A stretch of DNA of 5,475 nucleotides, from contig JABHFC010000196.1 of assembly GCA_018676275.1 (NCBI GenBank), forward strand, positions 1 through 5,475, in the 5' to 3' direction. Below are positions 1 to 5,475 of this stretch, in pieces. The notes beneath the pieces are model-generated. The model saw nothing but the letters and a program-made list of their open reading frames with translations. It was not told the DNA's origin and searched no databases. Numbering within the stretch: the first letter of the stretch is position 1; each line of letters starts with the position of its first letter. The position numbers and the translations under genes were made by a program. Source of the stretch: Gammaproteobacteria bacterium. Its GTDB lineage: Bacteria; Pseudomonadota; Gammaproteobacteria; Eutrophobiales; Eutrophobiaceae.

Positions 1-623
1 AATACTCACCAACTTCAGAAATGGGTAAAAAAACCAAATCAAGTCCGTTTGGATCGGTGGAGAAGCCCATTAACCCCTTATCAATAGCGATAGCGTCAAA
101 AGCCAGTTTTATCGCCAGAGCTGTGGATACAGATGCAACTAATTTACGTGATATTTTGTTGCAGGCGGCAAGACATCGGGGCTCAACTTTTGTTGAAATT
201 TTACAAAATTGTAATGTATTTAATGACAAGGCATTTGCTTCCTTTACCGACAAATCTGTAAAAGAAGATCGTATGATTTATCTAAAGCATAAGGAACCTA
301 TACTTTTTGGCAAAAACAAGGAGAAGGCGATATCCATGCGGCGTGCAAATTCGGGTGTATTTGAACCTGAAATTGTTAACGTGAAAGATGTCGATGCTTC
401 AGAAATTCTGATACATGATGAAACTTCTTCTGAAACTGCCCTGGCATTCCTGTTGGCACAATTGGATGAAAAAGAATTTCCGGTACCACTTGGGGTTTTT
501 CGCAATATATCAAAACCCCTATACGGCGAGTTACTTGATGATCAAATCCAGGAAGCAACTAAAAAACTGGGTAAAGGAGATTTCTTCAAGCATTTGCGAT
601 CCGGTGATATCTGGACCGTGTAG
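1..623 (+). CDS. korB: 2-oxoacid:ferredoxin oxidoreductase, beta subunit (C-terminal part, 5' truncated)
   Basis: This is the beta subunit of a KorAB-type enzyme, which oxidatively decarboxylates 2-oxoglutarate (or a related 2-oxoacid) to the acyl-CoA and passes electrons to ferredoxin in the cytoplasm. Only the last 206 residues are visible. The reading frame enters from the left edge (first full codon at base 3), so the ATG at 21 is an internal Met. Evidence is the run 'YSPTSEMGKKTKSSPFGS', then 'NPLSIAIA', then 'HRGSTFVEILQNCNVFND', and the family-typical end 'LRSGDIWTV'. The Cys in 'LQNCN' (codon 210-212) fits the fourth [4Fe-4S] ligand of the family. The CxxC pair and the thiamine-diphosphate GDG motif would lie upstream, outside the window. 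The alpha subunit gene (korA) is expected just upstream but is not seen. Whether the substrate is 2-oxoglutarate or another 2-oxoacid cannot be settled from this part. The gene converges on the hisC-type gene with 11 bases between stops. Confidence 0.9.
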   Translation, partial: YSPTSEMGKKTKSSPFGSVEKPINPLSIAIASKASFIARAVDTDATNLRDILLQAARHRGSTFVEILQNCNVFNDKAFASFTDKSVKEDRMIYLKHKEPILFGKNKEKAISMRRANSGVFEPEIVNVKDVDASEILIHDETSSETALAFLLAQLDEKEFPVPLGVFRNISKPLYGELLDDQIQEATKKLGKGDFFKHLRSGDIWTV

Positions 624-634
624 TAAAACAGGCT

Positions 635-1753
635 TCAGAATAAAAGCATATATTTTGTCAGAGAGTTAATTACAGCTTCATTTTCAGCATCCAGACCAAC
701 TGTAATTCTCAATACTTTGTCTCCGTTTGCGATGGTAAGCAGACGAGGGATGAGGCCATCAGATTCAAGGAAAGCTGCGGCTTCGACCGCTGATTTCCCC
801 TCAGTTTGATTAAATTCAAGTAAGTAAAAATTGGTGACACTGGGAACGACAGTAATACCTATAGCACTCAATTCTTCCAGTAAACGTTTTTGCCATTTAG
901 CAGTGTGTTCCTTAATGCTGTCGATATATTTCGTGTCTTTCACTGCTTCTATTGCCATGGCGAGGGCAGGGCCATTGGTATTAAAAGGTGAGCGGATACG
1001 TTGCAATATGTCAATAATCTCAGTTGGACAATAGGCCCAGCCAATTCGTAATGATGACATTCCGTATATTTTTGAAAAAGTACGGGTCACGATGACATTA
1101 TCAAAACTGTCGACCAGACTGGTGCCAGAATCAAAATCATTAGTAATTACGTATTCAGCATAGGCACCATCAATCACAAATAACACACTGGATGGTAATC
1201 CAGCATGGATTTGTCTTATCTGTTCTATATTTAAATAAGTTCCAGTGGGATTGTTGGGATTGGCAAGGGTAACCATACGAGTCTTATCCGTTACCTGGCT
1301 GAGAAGGTCATCAACAATGGTTAAATAGTTAGCTTCCTTTGCCAGTACAATTTTTGCGCCCTGTATCTGTGCGTATAAAGCGCACATTACAAAGTGGTTT
1401 GTACTGAGAATTATTTCATCACCTGCGGAAAGGTAAGCACGGTATATCAGATCGAGTAACTCATCGGAACCATTACCACAAATGACTTTATCAGGGTCGA
1501 GATTATGCACATCAGCAATAGCCTGTCGCAGCTGAAGTTGTGACCCATCAGGATAACGGTGCAAAGAAGAAGCTAAAGATTTATATGCATCTATAGCTAA
1601 GGGACTGGGACCAAATGAAGATTCATTACTTGATAGTTTTATTGGGTTTGCTTGCCCGGAGATCTGGCTTTTACCTTGCACGTAAGGAGATATCTGAAGT
1701 ATCTCAGTTCGTGGTTTGGGTGAGTTCGCGGTCTTTTTCTGTTCAGGCGACAT
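635..1753 (-). CDS. hisC: histidinol-phosphate aminotransferase (HisC-type, class I/II PLP aminotransferase)
   Basis: This 372-residue protein is a full-length fold-type I PLP aminotransferase of the HisC family. Members exchange an amino group between glutamate and imidazole-acetol phosphate in histidine synthesis, and some serve aromatic amino acids instead. Motifs in order: 'PYVQGKS' (23-29), 'KLSSNESSFGPSP' (39-51, where most relatives have ENP), 'RYPDGS' (66-71, dimer Tyr67), 'GNGSDE' (93-98), Phe121 in the PLP-stacking position, 'NPNNPTG' (165-171, Asn168), 'DGAYAEY' (195-201, Asp195 and Tyr198), 'TFSK' with Schiff-base Lys228, 'LRIGW' with Arg236, and 'LRITVG' with the substrate-carboxylate Arg349. 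All core catalytic residues are present. No other histidine gene is in the window, so it may be a stand-alone hisC or a paralogue for aromatic transamination. The start is ATG at 1753; about 20 residues precede the family's usual 'I.PY' start, which is ordinary. The upstream SD-like GAGTG is weak. Confidence 0.9.
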   Translation of the reverse strand: MSPEQKKTANSPKPRTEILQISPYVQGKSQISGQANPIKLSSNESSFGPSPLAIDAYKSLASSLHRYPDGSQLQLRQAIADVHNLDPDKVICGNGSDELLDLIYRAYLSAGDEIILSTNHFVMCALYAQIQGAKIVLAKEANYLTIVDDLLSQVTDKTRMVTLANPNNPTGTYLNIEQIRQIHAGLPSSVLFVIDGAYAEYVITNDFDSGTSLVDSFDNVIVTRTFSKIYGMSSLRIGWAYCPTEIIDILQRIRSPFNTNGPALAMAIEAVKDTKYIDSIKEHTAKWQKRLLEELSAIGITVVPSVTNFYLLEFNQTEGKSAVEAAAFLESDGLIPRLLTIANGDKVLRITVGLDAENEAVINSLTKYMLLF

Positions 1754-1783
1754 CTTTTATCACTCTATGGTGCTAAAAAAACA

Positions 1784-1799
1784 AGTTTAATCTTAAACT
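1784..1799. promoter_or_regulatory. Perfect 16-bp palindrome, candidate operator
   Basis: Arms AGTTTAA (1784-1790) and TTAAACT (1793-1799) are perfect complements separated by TC. The size and compact spacing fit sites bound by a dimeric winged-helix regulator such as the MarR protein encoded downstream at 3154. The site overlaps the best leftward -10 candidate, so binding there would be expected to repress hisC. AT-rich sequence yields such repeats by chance fairly often, and the link to this MarR is inference. Confidence 0.4.
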
Positions 1800-1819
1800 A
1801 ATTCCTTGTACGATGAAAA
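1790..1819 (-). promoter_or_regulatory. Possible sigma-70-like promoter for hisC
   Basis: Read leftward, TTTTCA (complement of 1814-1819) and TAAGAT (complement of 1790-1795) are separated by 18 bases. Each matches four of six consensus positions. This would give a leader of about 30 bases before the hisC ATG. The match is modest for AT-rich DNA. The overlap with the 16-bp palindrome makes it more interesting than the score alone. Confidence 0.22.
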
Positions 1820-1904
1820 TAGTTTGAAAATCTGATATTTGCTTTTTCTTATTAAATTGCGACTCATCAGCAGGCTTATGCGTTGAAAACTGAAGATCTT
1901 AATG

Positions 1905-1928
1905 GATAGATACAAGATTGAATCTATC
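1905..1928. promoter_or_regulatory. Nested inverted repeats upstream of the DUF819 gene, candidate operator
   Basis: GATAGAT (1905-1911) and ATCTATC (1922-1928) are perfect 7-base arms around a 10-base centre. Nested within and across it is an 11-base palindrome, AGATT-G-AATCT (1915-1925). The site sits about 45-70 bases before the DUF819 start, where an operator could act. Its sequence ACAAGATTGAATCT resembles ACAAGTTTAATCT at the first palindrome (1781-1793) apart from one inserted base and one substitution, suggesting two copies of one site. Function is inferred from position and symmetry only. Confidence 0.38.
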
Positions 1929-1974
1929 TCTGATTAACTAGTAAGTAATTCAATATTGGGATGGCTTAATTGAT

Positions 1975-3108
1975 ATGGCAATTATCGCAGAAGACAATAT
2001 TTTTGTTTTAGGTGCTGCACTTTTTGCAATGGCCTGGTTAGGTTTCTGGATTGATAACAAGGATATTGGCAAAAAAATCTCTGGTGTTGTCTGGGTATTA
2101 ACAGCAGGCATGGCCTTGTCAAACTTCCATGTTATTCCTTTCAAAAGTCCGGTTTATGATTTTGTAGGCGGGTATTTGATCCCCTTAGCCATTCCTTTAC
2201 TACTGTTCAAAGCTAATTTACGCAAAATATTCAGCGAAAGCGGCACGATAATGCTGGTGTTTTGTGTTGCCAGTATGGCGACAATTATTGGTGCTGTGCT
2301 TGGGTTTTACCTTATGGATCTGGGTGATATCGGTCCGAAAGTGGCAGGTGTCTACACCGGAGGTTATATAGGCGGTGCTGTAAATTTCCTTGCCGTGTCA
2401 CAGGCGGTAGAAATGACCTCCGAAGAATTTAGTGCTGCAATTGGAGCGAGTAGCCAGGTTAGTAATCTTGCCCTGTTAAGTTTGATAGCAATTCCCTCTA
2501 TTTCAATCATTACCAGAATGATTCCATCTGAAGTAATGAATCAAATCAATGAAGAAAGTGAAGAGCATAAAAGTGAAGAGGAGCAGGAGCCTTTTATCCT
2601 GTCACATGTAACTGGAGCCATAGCAATTAGTTTTGTGATCTGTGGGGTATCTGATTTCCTCGGAGGCTATTTTGATGTAAAGCAATACAACATACTAATT
2701 ATCACGGTCTTGACCATTAGCCTTGTGAATATGTTTCCGAAAGTAATGGAAGGTGTGAAAGGCGAATTCAATGTGGGCATGCTTATAATGTATCTTTTCT
2801 TTGCAATGGTTGGTGCAGGAACAAGTGCAACATTGTTTTTTTCGAGTGCGTTCAACTTATTTTTGTATGGCATGTTTATCATTGTTGTACATCTGGTTAT
2901 CGTACTGACATTCGCAAAAATATTTAAAGTGGATTTGGCTGACGCGATAGTGGCATCTGGTGCAGCACTAGTGGGTCCTGCGGTGACTGCGGCAATAGCA
3001 ATATCACGTGGCTGGCGTAATCTGATTACACCGGGGATTATGTGCGGCATTTTTGGTTATGCAATAGCAACATTTATAGGTGTTGCCGTTACCAAGCTAT
3101 TGTCATAA
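1975..3108 (+). CDS. DUF819 (YjcL-like) family integral membrane protein, putative transporter
   Basis: This 377-residue polytopic inner-membrane protein belongs to the DUF819/YjcL family, whose substrate is unknown and whose fold I believe is related to the cation/proton antiporter and anion transporter group. I count about ten hydrophobic segments. They fall into two halves split by a charged cytoplasmic-type linker at 193-205 rich in Glu. The first half carries the family signature 'YTGGYIGGAVNFLAVSQ' (127-143). The second has the matching 'GAALVGPAVTAAIA' (329-342), then 'GWRNLITPGIMCGIFGYA' (346-363). These paired small-residue motifs are where inverted-repeat transporters break their helices, so substrate or ion binding there is a reasonable inference. 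Length is typical. The start is ATG at 1975; the nearest purine-rich run (GGGATGG, 1958-1964) is too far upstream to be a good ribosome site, so translation may be modest. The marR gene follows after 45 bases on the same strand. Confidence 0.85.
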   Translation: MAIIAEDNIFVLGAALFAMAWLGFWIDNKDIGKKISGVVWVLTAGMALSNFHVIPFKSPVYDFVGGYLIPLAIPLLLFKANLRKIFSESGTIMLVFCVASMATIIGAVLGFYLMDLGDIGPKVAGVYTGGYIGGAVNFLAVSQAVEMTSEEFSAAIGASSQVSNLALLSLIAIPSISIITRMIPSEVMNQINEESEEHKSEEEQEPFILSHVTGAIAISFVICGVSDFLGGYFDVKQYNILIITVLTISLVNMFPKVMEGVKGEFNVGMLIMYLFFAMVGAGTSATLFFSSAFNLFLYGMFIIVVHLVIVLTFAKIFKVDLADAIVASGAALVGPAVTAAIAISRGWRNLITPGIMCGIFGYAIATFIGVAVTKLLS

Positions 3109-3130
3109 ACAGGTATATGTATTCAGACTC

Positions 3131-3157
3131 ATGAAAAGAAGAGATCTATATAAATGA
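3131..3157 (+). other. Possible 8-residue leader ORF overlapping the marR start
   Basis: ATG at 3131 opens a short frame encoding MKRRDLYK. It ends at TGA 3155-3157, overlapping the marR ATG as ATGA. Such overlaps can couple translation. No convincing ribosome site precedes this ATG, and its purine-rich codons are the same bases that would serve as the marR ribosome site. It may therefore be accidental. Confidence 0.15.
3137..3143 (+). promoter_or_regulatory. Ribosome binding site of the marR gene
   Basis: AGAAGAG lies 10 bases before the ATG at 3154. It is the only purine-rich run well placed for this start, and it supports 3154 over later in-frame starts. Confidence 0.45.
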
Positions 3158-3651
3158 TTAAACGGTTACAAATTGTAGAGCAAAAGCTTCAGCATATACC
3201 CAGAGAAAAAGAAGGTTTGCGACTGTGGTTACGCATTGTTTCATGTTCGCAAATGGTCGAGCAGGAAGTTCGTTCTATGCTGAGAGATAAATATGATTCC
3301 ACATTGCCACGTTTTGAATTGTTGTCAGCGCTGGATCGTGTGCCCGATGGACTGAGTATGGGTGAGCTTTCAGGCTGGCTAATGGTGACAAAAGGGAATG
3401 TAACAGGGATAGCTGAGCGCTTGTCAGAAGACGGTTTTATAAAACGAAATCCGACGCCCACTGATCGCCGTTCATTTTGCGTTACCCTGACACCCAAGGG
3501 AAAGAAAATTTACAAGGAAATGGAAGAAGACTATGAATCTCTACTGGATAAATTGTTTACGGATGTTTCCCTCGATGACAGTGATACATTCACAGGTGTA
3601 TTGGCAAAAGTGAAAGAAGTTGTAGAGGAGCTTAGGGAAGATCGAGAATAA
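3154..3651 (+). CDS. MarR-family winged helix-turn-helix transcriptional regulator
   Basis: This 165-residue cytoplasmic DNA-binding protein is of normal MarR length. N-terminal helices (about 1-60) and the C-terminal helix (about 118-163, strongly charged) would form the dimer interface. The winged helix-turn-helix lies between: 'LSMGELSGWLMVTKGNVTG' (67-85) holds the helix-turn-helix with the recognition helix near 78-90. 'ERLSEDGFIKR' (88-98) and 'DRRSFCVTLTPKGKK' (104-118) form the wing, with the family's Asp-Arg-Arg at 104-106. Family members usually repress neighbouring or divergent genes and release DNA on binding a small, often aromatic, ligand. Here it follows the DUF819 gene and probably shares its transcript, so the likely target is the divergent region at 1754-1974. 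A single Cys (31) precedes the core and another (109) sits in the wing, but nothing shows redox sensing. It converges on the NSS gene with 11 bases between stops. Confidence 0.9.
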   Translation: MIKRLQIVEQKLQHIPREKEGLRLWLRIVSCSQMVEQEVRSMLRDKYDSTLPRFELLSALDRVPDGLSMGELSGWLMVTKGNVTGIAERLSEDGFIKRNPTPTDRRSFCVTLTPKGKKIYKEMEEDYESLLDKLFTDVSLDDSDTFTGVLAKVKEVVEELREDRE

Positions 3652-3662
3652 TTAAAGTGTGC

Positions 3663-5036
3663 TCACAGATTAATGTAGAATATTAATAAAACACAAACAG
3701 GAACCAGGTATCTAATAAGCGAGCGCCACAACAAATACCAGCGACCCGCAGAAATTCCGTACTCATTTGTCCGCATATGTTCAGAGATAAACCAGCCAAC
3801 AAAAACTGCTACCATTAAAGTTCCTGCTGGAATACATATGCTGGTAACCAGGTATTCCAGCACTCTGAAAATTGACATTTCCTGAAACTTGGAAATAAAC
3901 CAGAGTGGTCTTACATCGCGCCAGATATTAAACGAAAAGACAGTTGCAAGCCCGATAAACCAGGCAATAGAACCTGTGATAAGTGCAGCCCACTTCCGAG
4001 ATATTCCTTTGTTTTCCTCAATCCATGCAACAACTGGTTCAAACATTGAAAAAGCAGAAGTTTGTGCCGCGAGTAATAACAAAACAAAAAATAAAACACC
4101 AAATAAAGCACCACCAGGCATTTGCCCAAATGCGATAGGCAATGTAACAAATATCAGGCCCGGACCAGAGCCAGGCTGAAGTCCGTATGCAAATACTATG
4201 GGAAAGATTATGAGACCTGTTAATAAGGCAACCAAAGTATCAACACCGGCGATGATAATCGAAGTACGGGGAATAGAAGTTTCTTTATTTAAATAAGCGC
4301 CATAAACAAGCATACCGGCCCCACCAACACTCAAGCTTAACATTGCCTGACCAGTGGCAAGTAGTACTGCATTGGCATTCAATTTTGGAAAGTCCGGACT
4401 AAAGAGGAATTGTAGTGCCGCCCTGGCATCACCGGCAACTAGAGAATAAATGGCGAGTATGATTAACAGGAAAAACAATGTTGGCATCATAAGTTTTATA
4501 GCTTTTTCAATACCTTTTCTAATACCTCTGCCAACAACAATAAGCGTTAATCCCATGAATAAACCATGCCACAGAGAAAGTCGTAAAGGATCAGATTTTA
4601 ACTGGTTGAACATGATGACTGAGGTATCTGCATCCAGGCCTTCGAATTGACCTGACAGAGCCTTGATCAGGTAATCAAAAGTCCAACTGGCAACAACACT
4701 GAAGAAGGTGAGAAGAAAATATGCGCTTAGTACTAGTAACCATCCAAGATAGGTCCACTTACGATTTAATTTCTCATCTGAAGCAATGATTTCAAAACAA
4801 TTTATTGGACTGCTCTGGCCGCGACGACCGATCATTATTGTTGCTATCAGGGCAGGTAATCCGATCCCAATGACTAGCATAAGATACAAAATGACGAAAG
4901 CGCCGCCACCATTTTCACCGGCCACATAGGGAAAGCGCCAGATATTGCCGAGACCAACAGCACTGCCTAGTGCGGCGAGAATAAAAGTATATTCAGATGA
5001 CCAGTGCTCGCGTTTGGGCTTTTGAAGTACAGACAT
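3663..5036 (-). CDS. Sodium-dependent transporter of the NSS/SNF family
   Basis: This 457-residue inner-membrane symporter has the LeuT fold and probably imports an amino acid or amine with Na+. TM1 has the signature 'GSAVGLGNIWRFPY' (24-37) then 'ENGGGAF' (41-47). 'GIRKGIEKAIKLMMP' (171-185) marks the TM4-TM5 loop. TM6 is 'GQAMLSLSVGGAG' (229-241). TM8 has 'AAQTSAFS' (323-330). I count 11 membrane segments, the usual bacterial number, ending with TM11 near 440-456. By hand alignment to LeuT, sodium-site residues are largely kept: Gly24, Ala26, Val27 and Asn31 in TM1, Ser234 in TM6, Thr326 and Ser327 in TM8, with Asp266 where LeuT has Asn286. The TM3 substrate-contact Tyr108 of LeuT is Phe112 here ('LTFFSVVASW'), and the TM6 Phe pair is Met-Leu. 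The start ATG at 5036 has no clear ribosome site. The amidohydrolase stop is 14 bases upstream, so coupled translation is likely. Confidence 0.93.
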   Translation of the reverse strand: MSVLQKPKREHWSSEYTFILAALGSAVGLGNIWRFPYVAGENGGGAFVILYLMLVIGIGLPALIATIMIGRRGQSSPINCFEIIASDEKLNRKWTYLGWLLVLSAYFLLTFFSVVASWTFDYLIKALSGQFEGLDADTSVIMFNQLKSDPLRLSLWHGLFMGLTLIVVGRGIRKGIEKAIKLMMPTLFFLLIILAIYSLVAGDARAALQFLFSPDFPKLNANAVLLATGQAMLSLSVGGAGMLVYGAYLNKETSIPRTSIIIAGVDTLVALLTGLIIFPIVFAYGLQPGSGPGLIFVTLPIAFGQMPGGALFGVLFFVLLLLAAQTSAFSMFEPVVAWIEENKGISRKWAALITGSIAWFIGLATVFSFNIWRDVRPLWFISKFQEMSIFRVLEYLVTSICIPAGTLMVAVFVGWFISEHMRTNEYGISAGRWYLLWRSLIRYLVPVCVLLIFYINL

Positions 5037-5050
5037 AAAAAACCAGCTAT

Positions 5051-5475
5051 TTACAAACCAAAAATCCTGGCAGCATTATCGCCACGAACTTTGTCTCGAG
5101 CGCTGCCTGACAACTTGTTCACACGATCGAGGCATCCCACCATATCCCCAATATTAAACGGATAATCTGAACCGTACATTACCTGATCTTCGCTTCCAAC
5201 CTGTACGCACATTTCCAATGATTCCTGTCGATAAGTCACCGCGTCGTAGTAAATATGCTGTAAATATTCACTTGGTGGTCGGTCAATATTTACACGTGCC
5301 CGTTTGGTTTTGTTAAAAACCTGATCCAGTCTGCCTGCCAGATAAGGCAATGTTCCTCCTGCGTGAGCAGCGATGAGTTTGAGATTTGAGAACCGATCAA
5401 AAAAACCATCACCGATCATTCTGATCACCGCAGTACTGGTATCGACCATAAAACCAATTGAAGCCACCATTGCAT
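5051..5475 (-). CDS. Amidohydrolase family protein, ACMSD-like (C-terminal part, 5' truncated)
   Basis: Only the C-terminal 140 residues are visible. The frame continues past the right edge, and the Met at 5470 is internal. The fragment matches the metal-dependent amidohydrolase-2 superfamily, which includes 2-amino-3-carboxymuconate-6-semialdehyde decarboxylase (ACMSD) and related aromatic-acid decarboxylases. Counting from the Met at 5470, 'FSNLKLIAAHAGGTLPYLAGR' is found at 27-47 with metal-type His36. 'YYDAVTY' lies at 74-80, and 'VMYGSDYPF' at 97-105 holds the conserved Asp102. The end 'DNAARIFGL' (131-139) is typical. Human ACMSD has the comparable 'FAHGGGAFP' and 'LGTDYPFPLG'. The N-terminal HxH metal pair is outside the window. 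The exact substrate cannot be assigned: ACMSD, a salicylate- or resorcylate-type decarboxylase, or a lactone hydrolase all remain possible. It precedes the NSS transporter gene by 14 bases on the same strand, so the two are probably one operon. Confidence 0.85.
   Translation of the reverse strand, partial: AMVASIGFMVDTSTAVIRMIGDGFFDRFSNLKLIAAHAGGTLPYLAGRLDQVFNKTKRARVNIDRPPSEYLQHIYYDAVTYRQESLEMCVQVGSEDQVMYGSDYPFNIGDMVGCLDRVNKLSGSARDKVRGDNAARIFGL

Larger units (their letters stand above)
1754..1974. promoter_or_regulatory. Divergent intergenic control region between hisC and the DUF819 gene
   Basis: This is the only substantial non-coding stretch in the window (221 bases). It must hold the promoters for the leftward hisC gene and the rightward DUF819-marR pair. 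It is AT-rich, has no plausible ORF or tRNA, and contains two perfect inverted repeats listed separately. For the rightward genes, TTGAAA at 1883-1888 could act as a -35 box. The best -10 after it (TAGATA, 1907-1912) is poor, so no start point is claimed. The ATG at 1961 opens only a two-codon frame. In the DUF819 frame a stop at 1942-1944 prevents a longer N-terminus. Confidence 0.65.

Noticed and set aside
21..23. ATG at 21 as the start of a 200-residue gene
   Set aside because: The frame is open to the left edge, and the residues before it (YSPTSE) fit the KorB family, so this Met is internal and the gene is truncated by the window.
557..570. A-run at 558-566 as the T-tract of a leftward hisC terminator
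   Set aside because: No GC-rich hairpin precedes it on the minus strand, and it codes for lysines in KorB.
1893..1900. AAGATCTT 8-bp palindrome as a separate operator
   Set aside because: It is short, isolated and expected by chance in AT-rich DNA, and no second copy supports it.
2667..3050. Leftward 127-codon open frame inside the DUF819 gene
   Set aside because: It lies wholly opposite a well-supported membrane protein and has no recognisable domain. It is a shadow of the real reading frame.
3669..3687. Hairpin ATTAAT-7 nt loop-ATTAAT as a marR terminator
   Set aside because: The stem is only A-T pairs with no following T-run on the + strand, and it lies in the NSS coding sequence. It is too weak to call.
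3889..4179. Rightward 96-codon frame opposite the NSS transporter
   Set aside because: It is an antisense shadow of a strongly supported gene and shows no family motif.
5468..5470. Leftward ATG at 5470 as the start of the amidohydrolase
   Set aside because: Only the C-terminal part of the family is present and the frame continues past the edge, so this Met is internal.

Overview
The window is 5,475 bases of compact, AT-leaning bacterial DNA. It holds four complete genes plus a complete regulator gene, and a gene cut by each edge. The proteins look proteobacterial. The histidinol-phosphate aminotransferase (HisC) has the 'SPYVxGKS' N-terminus and 'RMVTLANPNNPTGTY' core I associate with alphaproteobacterial and some gammaproteobacterial HisC proteins. 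A two-subunit 2-oxoacid:ferredoxin oxidoreductase, a sodium-coupled symporter and low GC would suit a marine or aquatic species. I cannot name the organism, and this placement is inference. No RNA gene, insertion sequence, CRISPR array or origin was recognised.

Layout, left to right. (1) At 1-623 (+) is the C-terminal part of a 2-oxoacid:ferredoxin oxidoreductase beta subunit (korB type). (2) At 635-1753 (-) is a complete hisC-type aminotransferase, converging on korB with only 11 bases between stop codons. (3) At 1754-1974 is a 221-base divergent control region with two notable inverted repeats. (4) At 1975-3108 (+) is a DUF819/YjcL-family membrane protein, followed after 45 bases by a MarR-family regulator at 3154-3651 (+). 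(5) At 3663-5036 (-) is an SNF/NSS-family sodium-dependent transporter, also converging at an 11-base gap. It lies 14 bases downstream of an ACMSD-like amidohydrolase cut by the right edge (5051-5475, -).

How the genes may work together. DUF819 and MarR are tandem and probably co-transcribed. The divergent region upstream has palindromes of the size MarR dimers bind, so a MarR-controlled transporter circuit, possibly also touching hisC, is the most testable idea here. The amidohydrolase and NSS transporter are probably a second operon that pairs amino-acid-type uptake with an aromatic-intermediate hydrolase or decarboxylase. Linking it to tryptophan or aminoaromatic catabolism is plausible but unproven. 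The most unusual protein-level detail is in the NSS transporter: hand alignment to LeuT puts Phe where the substrate-carboxylate Tyr normally sits, with other changes in the TM6 pocket. I do not see clear evidence of a wholly new system. The families are known ones, though the substrates of both transporters are unknown.
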